64,000 bases of DNA from Paragorgia papillata (GCA_035771165.1 JAWNZC010000419.1:3498501-3562500), one strand, 5' to 3'. Positions 36,335-48,924 are shown, counted from the first letter of the stretch. Numbers and translations are program-made. The notes: generated from the letters alone by a model not told the origin.

Positions 36335-37492
36335 AGAAGGCTTCTGATTGGTTTAGATAACTTAACCCAACACCTTCCCCTAACCCTAATCAGTAAGGAG
36401 CATGGGGACGAATTGATAATTGACAATGTGATTGGTTACTTATAGCCAATCAGAAAACTCGTTCATATTATAGGTAGATCGAAAATTTCGAGCGCGCGAT
36501 ATTTTAAGCCTTGACCTAGTGCCTGGAAATTCAGCTTGCGGCATTACTTTCATTTCGAGGGATCAAGAATCACATGCATGGATACAATATTGTATTCATA
36601 ATCATATATGTATACACGCGTATAGTGTGTCCATCTGTGTAATGCTGAAACACGTTATTGTTGGAAAGAGCAAAGTGAAAAGGTGATAAACTGGCGAGAT
36701 GTTACTCTGATAAAGGGTTCCGCTCGAAACGTCAGTATTTCGTTATCAAAAGTTTTCACTTTGCTCTATCAAAGCATTGTCTACGCATTATCTAACTATA
36801 CTATATCAAGCTGATAGTGATCGCTATTATAATTGTTGTTATTGCCAAAACAGTTAATAAAGGTGAAGGAATTGATAGCGTTATCACAATTGAAAAAGCA
36901 AGCAAACAATTAGAGTTGATAAGAAATTGAAGTACCGCGTGGACATTTTCGAGAACTTAATGATTAAGATAAGGTTGACCTTATACGCAACTGCGATTAG
37001 ACACTTTGGCTGTATTTAAATAAAAAATTCGAGCGCGCATCTTTTCATGCGCAGTGCGGGAAATCCAACTTTATTAAGCTGTTGCGCGCGCAACCTTATC
37101 TTTTTGTCGTGCGGAGTTTCCACGTGGAACAAAGTACGAAAAATGTTCAATTTGTACAATGGATAAGTCGAGCGCGCGATATTTTACGCCTATAACGTCC
37201 GGCTTTATGAGCTTCCGTGTGGAACGAACTGAAGTAGAAAACTATACAATTTGCAAAATAACTATGAAATCGCGCGCGCTCGTGCGACGTATTACACCAC
37301 GTGTAAAACCAACTTAATAAGCCATTAATTCTTCCCAGGCGGCATCCGACTCTCAAGACTTATGTATTTTAGAGTGTACTTTGGCTAACGCTAGAGTAGT
37401 TTGGGAATGAGTTAAATTATTTACTCTATTCCTTAAGGCCCATCTGTATGCGTCACACTATTCTTGCATACGGTTGTCATTCTGGCATATTA
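36335..37492. other. No gene; CGCG-rich blocks and repeat fragments
   Basis: Repeated GAGCGCGCGATATTTTA-like blocks near 36,490, 37,029 and 37,173 are diverged copies of one sequence and are richer in CpG than the surroundings. 36,665-36,790 is a CGAAACGTCAGTATTTCG family copy. Confidence 0.5.
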
Positions 37493-38071
37493 AGGACTTA
37501 CGCAACTTCAACGACGACGTCCTTTCAACAAAAGAATTATTTTTGGAAAACAAAGAGAATGAATAATTTTTAGTCCTTAGAATATTCTCAACGCCGTCCT
37601 CGTTCTTTGTACAACGCCACTTAGAGCATTTTCATGTCTTCAGAACGACGTCAACGGCCAAAAGATGAGAACTGTTGATTTTTAAGATTGACTTCAATAC
37701 GGACACTATACAGTCATTTTAGCAATACTGGGGCATTTTGGAAGTCATTAAACTAGCTTCAAATAGCAAATATAACAATCGAAATATAGTAAGGTTAGAT
37801 ATACTGCCGAAACAGAGAACGTAGGAATCTAACGTTTCGAGCGAAGGCCCTTGGTTTCTCTCTGACGAAGGGCCTTCGCTCGAAACGTTAGACTCCTACG
37901 TTCTCTGTTTTGGCAGTATATCTAACCTTACTATATTTCGATTGTTGTTTCTACACTGCCTACGCAGCACAGCAAATATAACAGTCAGTTAACCGTGACT
38001 TCTTTAAATTGTAAAACTCGTCTTGCTTTTTAACCGCCGTCGTCGTCCTCGCATCTTAAAGTCCCTATTAG
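37493..38071. mobile_element. AGGGACCTTAAG-type element with a nested foldback
   Basis: The right end GCATCTTAAAGTCCCTATTA and left AAGGACTTACGCAACTTCAA with ACGACGACGTCC blocks match 18775-19384. Foldback family D is inserted at about 37776-37970. Confidence 0.65.
37776..37970. mobile_element. Foldback family D with 11-13 bp target duplication
   Basis: A palindrome of AATCGAAATATAGTAAGGTT ... ACGTTTCGAGCGAAGG, mirrored, then TTTCTACACTGCCTACGCAG. AGCAAATATAACA appears on both sides (37,765 and 37,971). A second copy at 50,776 also has a 13-bp duplication. A decayed copy is at 48,780-48,920. Confidence 0.85.
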
Positions 38072-38336
38072 ATTGCTAAACACACGACACAATGCTTTAT
38101 TTATGATGATTTGTTGGCGAGTGTTGCAAAACGCGTTTTAGACGCTTGTTGGTATATCACATACCTCAAAATGACAATCGCGCGGAAGAATCTTATCGTA
38201 GTGAGAGTCGATCGGATTCGCCAAAATGACAATCGTGCATAAAGGAAACATCGTAACTTTTTACAGCTGCGCCTTTTGCAGACTTTAGTTATAAGACTAT
38301 ATAATAATATTATTATATATATGTACGAAACATTAG
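38072..38336. other. No second P3 exon identified
   Basis: This is the region where a downstream exon of P3 could begin. I see acceptor-like AG sites but no recognisable coding segment. Confidence 0.4.
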
Positions 38337-38597
38337 TTACTCACCGGAACTAATCGCCGGAACTCTCGGACGTTTCTTCTTGGGACGTTTCTTCTTGGGA
38401 CGTTTCTTCTTGGGAGGTTTCTTCATGGGAGGTATCTTCGTCTTTCTCTCACCATAGCTCCTCCTCTTGCTGCGAGTCACTCTCCACTTGCGAATCCGCG
38501 GGGTCATTACGCTAGTCATTGCTTCGATATCAGGAGTAAGAGCCACCATCAATACGAGACAAATGATTAAACTGACCAACAACGTTGCACCCTTCAT
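38337..38597 (-). CDS. P3: small secreted Lys/Arg/Pro-rich peptide precursor, family unknown
   Basis: This encodes 86 residues from the ATG at 38597. Residues 1-26 are a signal peptide (MKGATLLVSLIICLVLMVAL, then TPDIEA). The mature part is extremely basic: RIRKWRVTRSKRR followed by three tandem KKKRP repeats (encoded by 15-bp DNA repeats) and a short PRVPAISSGE end. It has no Cys. The last codons overlap a strong splice donor (CCG|GTGAGT), so a further exon to the left is possible; I could not find it. A cationic antimicrobial peptide, a matrix or biomineral peptide, or a DNA/polyanion-binding secreted peptide would all fit. None is proven. Confidence 0.6.
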   Translation of the reverse strand: MKGATLLVSLIICLVLMVALTPDIEAMTSVMTPRIRKWRVTRSKRRSYGERKTKIPPMKKPPKKKRPKKKRPKKKRPRVPAISSGE

Positions 38598-38610
38598 GAC
38601 TTGTTAACGA

Positions 38611-38760
38611 CTTGAGCTGGACTATAAGGAATACAGTTCACTGAAAGTTGCCTTGAGCTTGACTATAAGGAATACACTTCAGTGAGACTTGCCTTGAGCT
38701 TGACTATAAGGAATACACTTCAGTGAGACTTGTCTTGAGCTGCACTATAATTAAGGAATT
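38611..38760 (-). repeat. 41-bp tandem repeat in the P3 leader
   Basis: Units begin (CTTGAGCT on +) at 38611, 38652, 38693 and 38734, exactly 41 bp apart. The middle two are nearly identical and the last is partial and diverged. They lie between the TATA box and the ATG and so should be transcribed in the 5' UTR. Confidence 0.85.
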
Positions 38761-38812
38761 GTATATGCACTCCACACTTGATCGCTTTTGAATGAGACCG
38801 CGACTCGGCGTC

Positions 38813-38820
38813 CTTATATA
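38813..38820 (-). promoter_or_regulatory. TATA box of P3
   Basis: The minus strand reads GGATTATATAAGG. It is 221-223 nt upstream of the P3 ATG. Subtracting three 41-bp leader repeats gives 98-100 nt, the spacing seen in P1 and P2. Confidence 0.5.
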
Positions 38821-39904
38821 ATCCTCCAAATGTAATGCATTGCGGGTTAAAACACGGACGTCGGACACAAGCTTTTCATAGTTAGGTTAATCTTGAGATG
38901 CGATCAGTTAGGGCGTCTTTGCCGGTTTCTTGTAGTCTTTTCACATACACCCGACACGAGGCTATATTTAACCCGAATTGGTGATAGCGATTTATATCGA
39001 GCCCTTGGTTAAACGGTCATCAAAATGAGATAAGGGGCAGGTATTTGTCATATCTCAACTCTCGCACTAAGGGATCTCTTGGATTCGGTATACACAAAAG
39101 CAAAATGAGAAAACGATGGCGGGGGAGTTTGAAGATATCTTAAAACAGAACTTGCGTTCTATTCCAGTTTGATTTTTTATATCCATTGACATTAAGTAGG
39201 AGTTGAACAAGGTCATGGCGTAGTCTCGTTTTTGTTTTAGAAGTAAGAAGCTAGCATAGTGCACGACTGGCAATAGACATGTCAGGAATGTTGTAGAAAA
39301 CAACTTTAGCAGTGTATATGCGTCATGAGTTTAATTAAGAACTGCATGAAGAAACGTGTCGCGCGCATTTATTGATTCAAATAAGAAATTTGATGAACAG
39401 ATCAGTAAAGTATATAGCATTATAGTTTCTATTAGGAACGGTTAGAGGGAGCTTAATTAAGCAAGCTAGGACGACGACGCGGCAATCTAAATTTCAGTAT
39501 CTAGCAGAAACCAACGAATCATTTACGTAATACTGACTACTTAAAGTACGTTTTTGGACATTCAAAAAGCTTTACTATAGAGTTCTAAAAGAATTTTGTC
39601 GCATAGTTTGAAGTCAAACTCAATTAAGAGGTTTCGCCGTTTCAGGAGTTAACATTGTCCTAAAGACGTGAAAATGATCTGAATAAGGTTGTATGTAGAA
39701 CGAGGACGGCGTTACGATTATTCTTGGGACTAAAACTTATTCATTTTCTTTGTTGTGTGAGGAAAATTATATTGTATTATAAGGACGTTGTCCTTGATTG
39801 TTTTTGCTTAAACTCTCTCTATATGATTCCTAAGCGCGGTAGCATTTGCATATCAGTATGCTTATGAGTTTGAAGTGTTGTTAAGAGTGGTAGGTTCGCG
39901 TCCA
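38821..39904. other. P3 upstream region and a diverged ACGACGACG element
   Basis: No shared upstream motif with P1 or P2 is obvious. 39,455-39,815 carries GTCCTAAAGACGTGAAAATG and GAGGACGGCGTTACGATTAT blocks of the AGGGACCTTAAG family. Minus frame 39067-39303 starts hydrophobic but lacks other support. Confidence 0.4.
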
Positions 39905-40505
39905 TGATACGTGTGAGGGCTTGGCGTAATGTAACAGACATTTGATTTGGTATAGTTCATGTACGTCAAGCTCAAATACTCCGGCAGAAAATCTTTCAGA
40001 ACCCCAGACAAGGATCGAACCTGCAACAACCGCAAAATTAAACTCTTGAAGCATTGGCATTGATCTACTGATGCTCAGATGAAGAGTTAAGGCTGCAAAT
40101 TTATAGTCATATGTCCTTCCTGAGTCAAGCTCAAATACTCAGAAAATGTTTGTGAGCTCTTGGCGGGAATCGAACCTGCAACCGTCTAATTGACCGGTTA
40201 GACGCTCTTGACATATAAGCATTAGTATTGAGCTACTGAGCCAGAGGTTCGGATACAGAGCGACGATTGCATGCGCAACTCACAGTGATGACTGATATAT
40301 ATGCGCCCTCTAAGCAGCAGTGCGACTTGCGCATATAGGCATGAAATTGCAGTCTTATAAAATGATATCAAGACTGTAGAAACGTATATATACATGCGAA
40401 CGTAATGTATAACAGTCTTTTGGTAGACATTCTCCTAGCCCAAATACTCTGAAAATGTTTCTGAGCTCCAGGCAGGAATCGAACCTGCAACCTTCATAGT
40501 GATGA
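39905..40505 (-). mobile_element. Cluster of three tRNA-derived SINE copies
   Basis: On the minus strand each copy has a tRNA head (best: CTCAGTAGCTCAATACTAAT ... GTTGCAGGTTCGATTCC at 40,155-40,250), then ACATTTTCTGAGTATTTGAG and, in two, a tail like AAATGTCTGTTACATTACG. The copies cover about 39,905-40,085, 40,110-40,250 and 40,400-40,500 (head truncated). Confidence 0.8.
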
Positions 40506-41210
40506 CTGATTCAATTCAATTTCAATTCAATTTAATAATATTTTAACAGAGCGTAACCTCTTCAGCATACACATAGTCGCTGCTATCAATGAGGGCGCTG
40601 TATGCTAAATTAATACATGTAGTAGAATTTATATGTAAAGGTCTAAATAGATATAATTTACATACAATAGATTAGATTACTCGATTATGCAGTATGAAAT
40701 GAGTAAACAATTTCTGTTTGAAGTTATTGAATGAACCAAGTAGCTATTGCTAGTTATTGAATGTACATGCTTTCTATAAGCAGCAGTGCGGCTTGCGCAT
40801 ATATATGAAATGGCAGTCTTAAAATGATATCATTAAGACTGTAGGAACAGCGTATACTAATTTATTATATGGAGAAGAGTATTTTACTAGCAACTATAAA
40901 AACACTCGTAGAATCCATATTTCACTACATCCGGGAACCGAGTGGCGTATTTCTCGTATGTATAACGCTCGCGAGTGACATATCGACAAGTCAAAATTTT
41001 CGCGTTTTGCTGTAAGTTTCGAATCAAGTAAATTTGAGCCAGTAACTTCTCTTAATTCAGTTTTTCACGTAAAATGACGTATTCGAAGAAGCTATTTTTC
41101 ATTTGTATTTTCTAAAAGTTTTAGGTCAAGCGGTTGTAGTTTTTGCATTAAACCCAGTTTATCAACATCACTTCCACGCATAATTTCATTGTCCATATAA
41201 TAAATAGAAC
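40506..41210. other. No gene; possible LINE tail and a TTTATTATATGG-ended repeat
   Basis: TTCAATTCAATTTCAATTC at 40,508-40,535 looks like a minus-strand retroposon tail microsatellite. 40,859-41,205 begins TTTATTATATGGAGAAG and ends CCATATAATAAA, an inverted pair. Confidence 0.5.
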
Positions 41211-41350
41211 ATTACACGGTTGCTCAAAGATATGGATTTTATGTTCTCGTGGCAAGAGCAATATCAGCTCACTCGTTCGCTGCGCTCACTCGTGAGATAT
41301 TGTCCTTGCCACTCGAACATAAAATCCATATCTTCTCGCCACCGTGTAAT
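41211..41350. mobile_element. Palindrome with ATTACACGGT ends
   Basis: ATTACACGGT and ACCGTGTAAT bound arms containing GATATGGATTTTATGTTC and a centre CTCACTCGTTCGCTGCGCTC. From memory this repeat type is common in anthozoan genomes; I cannot search to confirm. Confidence 0.8.
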
Positions 41351-41373
41351 ATCCCCTTTGTATAACAGACGTT

Positions 41374-42449
<1,076 letters not shown>

Positions 42450-42470
<21 letters not shown>

Positions 42471-42580
42471 GAAAATGTTTCTGAGCCCTAGACGTGAGAG
42501 ATCGAACCTGCAACCTTCTAATGAAGGTTGTGCAGTTAGAGGTTCTAACCACTGAGCTACTGACGGTTCGGCTGATGGAG
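42450..42580 (-). mobile_element. tRNA-derived SINE copy
   Basis: On the minus strand CAGTAGCTCAGTGGTTAGAA (A box), an extended anticodon arm with a 7-bp duplication, GGTTGCAGGTTCGATCTC (B box), then CAGAAACATTTTCTGAGTAT. A more decayed piece follows at 42,660-42,790. Confidence 0.8.
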
Positions 42581-43190
42581 AGCTAAGGTTACAAATTCAT
42601 AGTCAAATTTGCTTGCTAAGCGGCAGCGTTTGTATGCAGTTTAAATTAAGATGTTAAGGGTGCACGGGAGCTTGCAATGTAATAGACGTTAGGTAACGTG
42701 CCACAAGCTCAAATAACGAGTCCCAAACAGAAATCTAACTTCAAGCAACCTTCTTGTGACCAGAGACAGGAATGGAACCTGAGAATAGAGCGAATAAGGT
42801 CTGCTTTTTACGCGCAGTTATGACGTCAGTAACCACGTGTGAGTACCTCTTGTTGTTTTTTTAATTCAACTTTTGGACAGATATCACATTTGCCATACAT
42901 TTTTCAAAGCCAAAACACGTTGTGTGTCCACAAATTTAACTTGAATGTAGTCACCAAACAAAAGTTCAAAGAATAGATTATGTATGACCTTTTTAGTGTT
43001 TCCAGGTGAACTTGATTCTCACGCATGGCGCCGTTTATCCTTATCAGTTATTATAACGGAACCCGGGAATTTTAAAAAAATAAAACACGTTAACTCTTTT
43101 CTTAATTTTGCATCCATTTCTTGTGTATACTTGATGCCAATACGGTTAATTATTTTTCTGTTTTGTTCTTTAGATTGTCCTTCTGTTTTC
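42581..43190. other. No gene recognised
   Basis: Apart from the decayed SINE piece I see nothing supported. The plus frame starting at 42984 is open mainly because it runs into the polypyrimidine tract. Confidence 0.45.
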
Positions 43191-43195
43191 TTTTC

Positions 43196-43960
43196 TGTGG
43201 TTGTTGTTGTTGTTCTTCTTCTCTACCTCCTCTTTTCTTCCTCCTCTTCTTCCTCTTTCTCTTCTTCGTTCTTCTCCTCCTCTTCCTCCTTCTCCTCTTC
43301 CCCCTGTTCTTCTCCTCCTCTTCCTCCTCCTCCTCCTCTTCTTCTTCCTCCTTCTCCTCTTCTTCTCTTCCTCTTCCCTCTTCCTTCTTCTTCTCCTTCT
43401 CTTCTTCCTCCTTCTCCTCTTCCTTCTTCTTCTCTTCTTCCTCCTTCTCCTCTTCCTTCTTCCTCTCCTTCTCTTCTTCCTCCTTCTCCTCTTCCTTCTT
43501 CTTCTCCTTCTCTTCTTCCTCCTTCTCCTCTTCCTTCTTCTTCTCCTTCTCTTCCTCTTCTTCCCTCTTCTTCTCCTCCTCCTCCTCTTTCTCCTTCTTC
43601 TCCTCTTCCTCCTTTTCTTCCTCTTTCTCCTCTTCCTACTTCTTTTCCTCCTCTTCCTTCTCTTCCTCTTCTTCCTCCTTCCCATCTCCCCTCCTCTTCC
43701 TCCTCCTCCTCCTCCTCCTCCTCCTCCTCGTCTGCCTCCTTCTCCTTCTTCCCCTCTTCTCTCCTCTTCTTCTCTTTCTTCTTCTGCTCCTCCTTTTTCC
43801 TTTACTTCGTTTTGCATTTATGCTTTGTCATCGTCGTTGTTATCGTTGCTGTTGTTGACCCTACTTATCTCTTTCCTAATTTCTTCTTCTTCGTCTTCGT
43901 CGTCTTCGCCGCTTAATTCTCTTTCCTCCCCCTTCTCTTTCTCTTCTTCTTTTTCTGACT
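43196..43960 (+). repeat. Polypyrimidine tract, ~0.75 kb
   Basis: Almost pure C/T with irregular CTT/CCT triplets and a ~60-bp higher-order pattern (TTCTCCTTCTCTTCTTCCTC recurs). It keeps several frames open on both strands (Leu/Ser/Pro-rich or Arg/Lys/Glu-rich), none of which looks like a gene. Confidence 0.95.
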
Positions 43961-43989
43961 CCGAAATAAACCGGATTAACAAAAGTTAA

Positions 43990-44484
43990 ACACTTGAATG
44001 GTTTCTATCAAGCATCAGTTCATACCAAGCCACCAAAAAGTAGCCATTACAAGTTCGAAATTAAATATATTTCTTTTAATAAAGCAAATAAAACGTTCTC
44101 TGATCAAAATATTTTATTACAACAAGCTTTTCGGCTACCAATCTGCAGTAGCCTTGGACTGGTTAAAAGCCTGATTAATGAAAAAGGACTCCATTGATCT
44201 TTTAAGCTGTCGAAGGCTGCAGACCTTCCGTTTTGTTCCGAGGTATGGCACAATTGTAGCGCACGAAAAGAGCCTTACGATTTGTCTTTAACGAAAGATC
44301 AACACCCTATGAAACACTGTTACAGCGTCTGAATCTAAGGACTCTATCTAAGGACTCTAGAATAACAACGCAAACAAAAGATCTTAATCTCCATTTTTAA
44401 AATGGTCAACACAGAATTGAATGACAGTCGAAGTTTACTTATTGAAATAAAATATTTTGATCAGAGAACGTTTTATTTGCGTTA
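43990..44484. repeat. Inverted repeat, GATCAAAATATTTTATT family
   Basis: AAATAAAACGTTCTCTGATC near 44,088 is mirrored by GATCAGAGAACGTTTTATTT at about 44,459-44,478. The ~350-bp inside has no gene. Confidence 0.7.
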
Positions 44485-44671
44485 TAGACCTTATTCATAA
44501 ATGGCCGACGATTTAAAATCCTTTTATGTGCATATAAATTAGGCCATCTGACCTCGTTTTAGAGTAAAGATTATTTTGAATTTCGCACATAAAAACGAGT
44601 TCAGAGGGGATAATTTATATGCACATAAAAGAATATTAATTCCACGGCCATTTATGAATATGCTCTATTAT
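44485..44671. mobile_element. Foldback family B, copy 5
   Basis: GACCTTATTCATAAATGGCC and its mirror GGCCATTTATGAATATG bound the copy. Same subfamily as copy 4, with the AAGATTATTTTGAATTTCGC centre. Confidence 0.85.
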
Positions 44672-47640
44672 GTATCATCCTGATCGCGTATCTTCAGTTT
44701 TTTTCTATATTTAACTTACTTAAAAATAAAAGAACACAACAAACGCGAATACAAAGATCAACATTTCATTAAACTGACATTTGTCATATTAATTATTTCC
44801 ACAATATCAGGCGCTATCTACACGTAGGACGACTCTGGACGTCATAGGGTCAATTTAGAATAATAGGGTCAAGTTGATCAATACGATTAACCAAATTAAA
44901 CTCAAGTTCAACCAAGAGGGCTGGTACTAACTATTGTAGCGCAGTATATATTTAATTAAGCAATTAACAAGAATATACTAACGACGCGGTCAGCATGAAG
45001 AAACGTTTGTCAAACCCACGTGTTAGATAATAATAAGTGTTACTCATTACAGAGAATATTCTGTTATCGACACTATAATTATCTTGCTGACTCAGTCCAG
45101 CTTAAAGGAATACAAGGATTTCAGTATACCAGTCTCTGAAGACACTCAATGAACTTAGTTATAGATATAGGTGTGAAGAAGCTAACATTTCCAGATATCG
45201 CTGAGTCACGCCATGCAAGACAGAAAATATAGATGCATACTCGGTGTCTGTTTCTGCAAGTTGAGCATCTGGATACATTTATCCTGGCTAAATAGTTTTT
45301 AGTAGAAAACTAAAATTGGTGTATAATTCAAAACAGTACCAAGCTAAAAACCTGCCATCTTATCAGCAACGGATTATTTTTAGAGCATTTGTTGTCATAT
45401 TTCTGTTCTATCCTGACAGAAATAGGTTTTTTTCGGTGCATGCACATTCCAACGCCTTTTTTTAATCTTTAGACGTCCAAAAAAGTTTCCCTTACAATTT
45501 TCGTCACAGTTCGTCGACTTTACGCTGTATATTTATAAATTGATGAAGATACTATAGATTGGAGTGTCGAAACGTTTGGTCATGAACAGTAACGTTTTAA
45601 GCTACATTCAAAAAACTTTTAAGCCAAAGTAGCGTTAAACTATGTCTCATTCTTCACCTGCATGGCTGCGTTGGAAATTTACTTGTTGACTGGCGAGAAA
45701 AATATGGTCAAAACGTTGTTACGACGGTCCGTCGACTCGTTTAACATCAGAATCGGTGTCTAAATGCTTTTATTTCTAATAACGACACTAGATCAGGGTG
45801 TCGAAACTTTGGATCATGAACAGTAACTTTTTAAGCTACGTTCACAAAAACATTTAATCCTTTCCCGTCGGTAAATTCTCCCTGCATGTGATGAGTGCAA
45901 TCGTCTGGCACATATATAGGATGTTTGAGTGCTCTTCTTTCGACGGGTAAAATCGACTGGTGTTAGACATGCAGAATAAGGAAATAAAGGGGGCATTTTT
46001 TGCCAGTTAATGGGAATGGGTTAATCACTTGTTAACCTATAAGTGCTGTCTAGGATGTCTGAGGGTTCTCTCTTTAACGAGTAAAACAATCTGGCGTTAG
46101 ACAGAGTAAAAAGAGGCCGTTTTTGGTTTTTGACCGGCTCAAGCAGGAATAATTAGTTAATGAGATTATACGTTTGATTCTTCATGCATGCACCTTGGCT
46201 GCGTTGGAAATTTATTTGTTAAATTAATATTTATACGTTCAGTATTATAACCAACTGTCCAAAACGTAACCTCAAGTGACTCGATATACTGACATTTTCT
46301 GTGGCATATAAGAAAGATTTCGTTCAAAACACGAAACTATAGAGTGGACGAGAAGAAAAGGACAGCGGCGGTAAAATGTTAAAATAGAAAAGCCAGACAG
46401 TAATTCTGGTTTGTTATCCGCAAAAAGATCACTCTCACAATAGTTGAAAGAGAAATTAAAGACACGTGTTTTAAACCGAATAAAATAACGGGGAAAAAGT
46501 GTTTTATGGTAAGAATTATGATGCAGAACTCGTCCGAAAATGCCGAAGAGAGAAAATAGCCGATTTTTCCCGCTTTGTAATTTGGCTTGCATGTACTGTA
46601 TATTCTATAAAGTGTAAACATTGATCATAGATATACAAGCCAGCTGTTCAGAGTCCATAGAGACAGAGTTAGTTGCCGAAGCGAAAACTGTGAGTCAACT
46701 CTAGATATAGTAAATATATATACAAAGACGGCCATTCTAACTTGGCAAACACTATTGTATGCAGTAATAGTTTACTATAGAAAGTATGATTTTAGATGCC
46801 GTCCAGCTCAGTAGCATGCACACTACATAATATTTAGACTTAGCACAACTCCGACGCCAAAACTTGTACATGTTTTTTCAATTTTCCCTTTATAGATATA
46901 GTGATATGCTTTAAATTAAAGATGCTTATCAAAAGTAACCAGTTTAAATTGTTTAACATTTACTCCAGAGAGCGCAATGGGTCTGGTGTTAGTAATTGGT
47001 GTTAAGGCGGTCGAACTGCATTCTTGCCGTGCAACTCTCTACGACGCGATATCGTACGTTACCGCAAAAAATATTTTGGTTTGTTATTGATTCCGCACGA
47101 ACGAACGAACGTAATATAAAGCTATACACGAGAGCTACTGTAGCTGCACTGCGCAGTTAACTCGTCAGGAGTACGGCAATGCGCGCAGAAGCTACGATTT
47201 TTTTTACGATCAAATTTCCAAACAAACTTTATGCATGTGCTCGTTTAAAAATGGGAGAAGCAAGTTTGTTGTGGCGGCTCTAAAAAGCAAAACGCTTATA
47301 GAATAGGCTACGGCTGGCATAAAGGAATGAGCGTGGGATGTGCGAAAGCTGGCGTTAACAAGAGTAAAGACTTGAGAGTCGGGAGTTTGAACAAAAAGAT
47401 GCACTTAATTGTGTACTATTCCACATTTGCACATCTAAACTGTTCTCCCTAAACTACAATAGCTTTATTTATACTGGATAACCCTATCAGTCGTATTATC
47501 TAAACTGTTTTCTCAAGAGGTCGAGTATAATAAGAGTCATCCATCCCGCATTGGTCCAGTGTTAATTACTATATACACAGGAAAACCGGAGTAAATTAAA
47601 CTAACTTTATTTATAAATCGAAATATAGTAAGGTTTGAGT
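44672..47640. other. No gene recognised; scattered repeat fragments
   Basis: TCATGAACAGTAAC recurs at about 45,581, 45,817 and 11,282. Inverted pieces of the TCTAACGCCAGACGATTTTA motif lie at 45,945-45,975 and 46,080-46,110. ACGAACGAACGAACG near 47,098 echoes the 4.4-kb array. Frames here are short and featureless. Confidence 0.45.
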
Positions 47641-47760
47641 AAAAAAAAATAGGTCTTTAGAAAGTTTCAAGTTCAAATCCTGTCAGGGGCTCAGAAATCT
47701 TTTCTTGATAATTGAGCTTGACGAACGTCCACCAAACGTCTGTTAATGTTCACACTGGAT
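47641..47760 (+). mobile_element. tRNA-derived SINE, 3' part
   Basis: A decayed B box (AGTTCAAATCCTGTC), body CTCAGAAATCTTTTCTTGAT and tail GAGCTTGACGAACGTCCACC match the SINE at 29.4-30.7 kb. The 5' head is replaced by a piece of foldback D (AAATCGAAATATAGTAAGGT). Confidence 0.7.
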
Positions 47761-47879
47761 TGTTCAAGGCGAAACAGGTTTGCAAAATGCGCGGAAACAG
47801 GCATTGATGCATGACCAAACAATAGTATTACAAAATCGTATATCCATCCATGGCTGAACAACATTATTAGACCAAAATA

Positions 47880-48420
47880 TCGTTCGTTGTTTCAACAGGA
47901 TTGTTCAGGAATAATGAGGCAACAACATAAGTTGACAATATAACATTGTTTACAATTGAAAGAACAACACTGTTTACGATTGTCAACAGAACGTTGTTTA
48001 CGGTTGAAAACACAATATTGTTAACGGTTGCATGGCAGCACAACATTGTTTACGATTGTCAACACAATATCGTTTGGCAGTACAAGTAATAGATCAAGCA
48101 TGAGCGGCCGATCTGTATGGGGATTTACAAGGCGAGCCGCATTATCGTACTTGTGAAATGAAACAATAGAATGAAGCTAATTATACTATTCATAACTTTT
48201 GATAAAGATCACCAAGAAGGCTAATTAGTATTTTTAACTTTTGATACAGATCACTTTGTCCAAAAGATGATCTTTATTGGGATTTACAGACGTATACATC
48301 ATGTGACTTGAATGCTACGTTTTGATTGCATCTTAACATCATTAATTATTCATGAATTTCACAACATTGTTTACAGTTGACTGTACATTTTTACCGTTGG
48401 CAGTACAAAATGAAGTTATT
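47880..48420. repeat. Diverged CAACATTGTTTACGATTGTC tandem repeats
   Basis: Units of ~24-30 bp (47,940-48,075, 48,360-48,410) resemble those at 48,925-49,045 and 49,218-49,800. The rest is unassigned. Confidence 0.65.
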
Positions 48421-48534
48421 ACATTTAAAAGAAACCATGGATCAGGACATCGTATATTGTATGCTTTATGTATTTTGTAAGACCTTTAAAAAGCAGCCAT
48501 AGCTTCGACAACGAGACGTATGATAGATTAACGC

Positions 48535-48920
48535 CCAAGTAAACTAACAACTTTTGCCGTTCCTTGCCACAATGTCGTCTTGAAAACGTGAAAACGCTTC
48601 AGTTGACGTTGTATGTGCAACGAAGACGGTGTTGTGATTACTCTTGGGACTGCAAATTATTCGCTTTGTTCGATGCAAATTATTCGATTTAACGCTTTGT
48701 TTTGGTTGAAAAATACTATTGTACTTGGGTCGTCGTCGTGACGTTCGCGTTGTGTTTGCTTAAGGTCCCTATTGTTTAAAGTAAGGTTTGAGTACTGCCG
48801 AAAAAGGACCTTCGCTCGAAACGTTAGAAACTACGTTCAATATTTTCGGCAGTATTCAAACCTTACCATATTTCGATTTGTATTCCAACACTGCCTATAC
48901 AGCACACTACTTTTATTTCA
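48535..48920. mobile_element. AGGGACCTTAAG-type fragment followed by a decayed foldback D
   Basis: 48,535-48,775 carries CGTCTTGAAAACGTGAAAAC, TCGTCGTCGTGACG and TTAAGGTCCCTATT. 48,780-48,920 has inverted GTAAGGTTTGAGTACTGCC / GGCAGTATTCAAACCTTAC and ends CAGCACACTACTTTTATTTC. Confidence 0.65.
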
Positions 48921-48924
48921 CTGT

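Noticed and set aside
39067..39303. Minus frame with hydrophobic start upstream of P3
   Set aside because: No promoter features; likely a chance frame in repeat-derived sequence.
42984..43989. Long Ser/Leu/Pro- or Arg/Lys-rich frames
   Set aside because: Open on both strands only because the polypyrimidine tract lacks stop codons.
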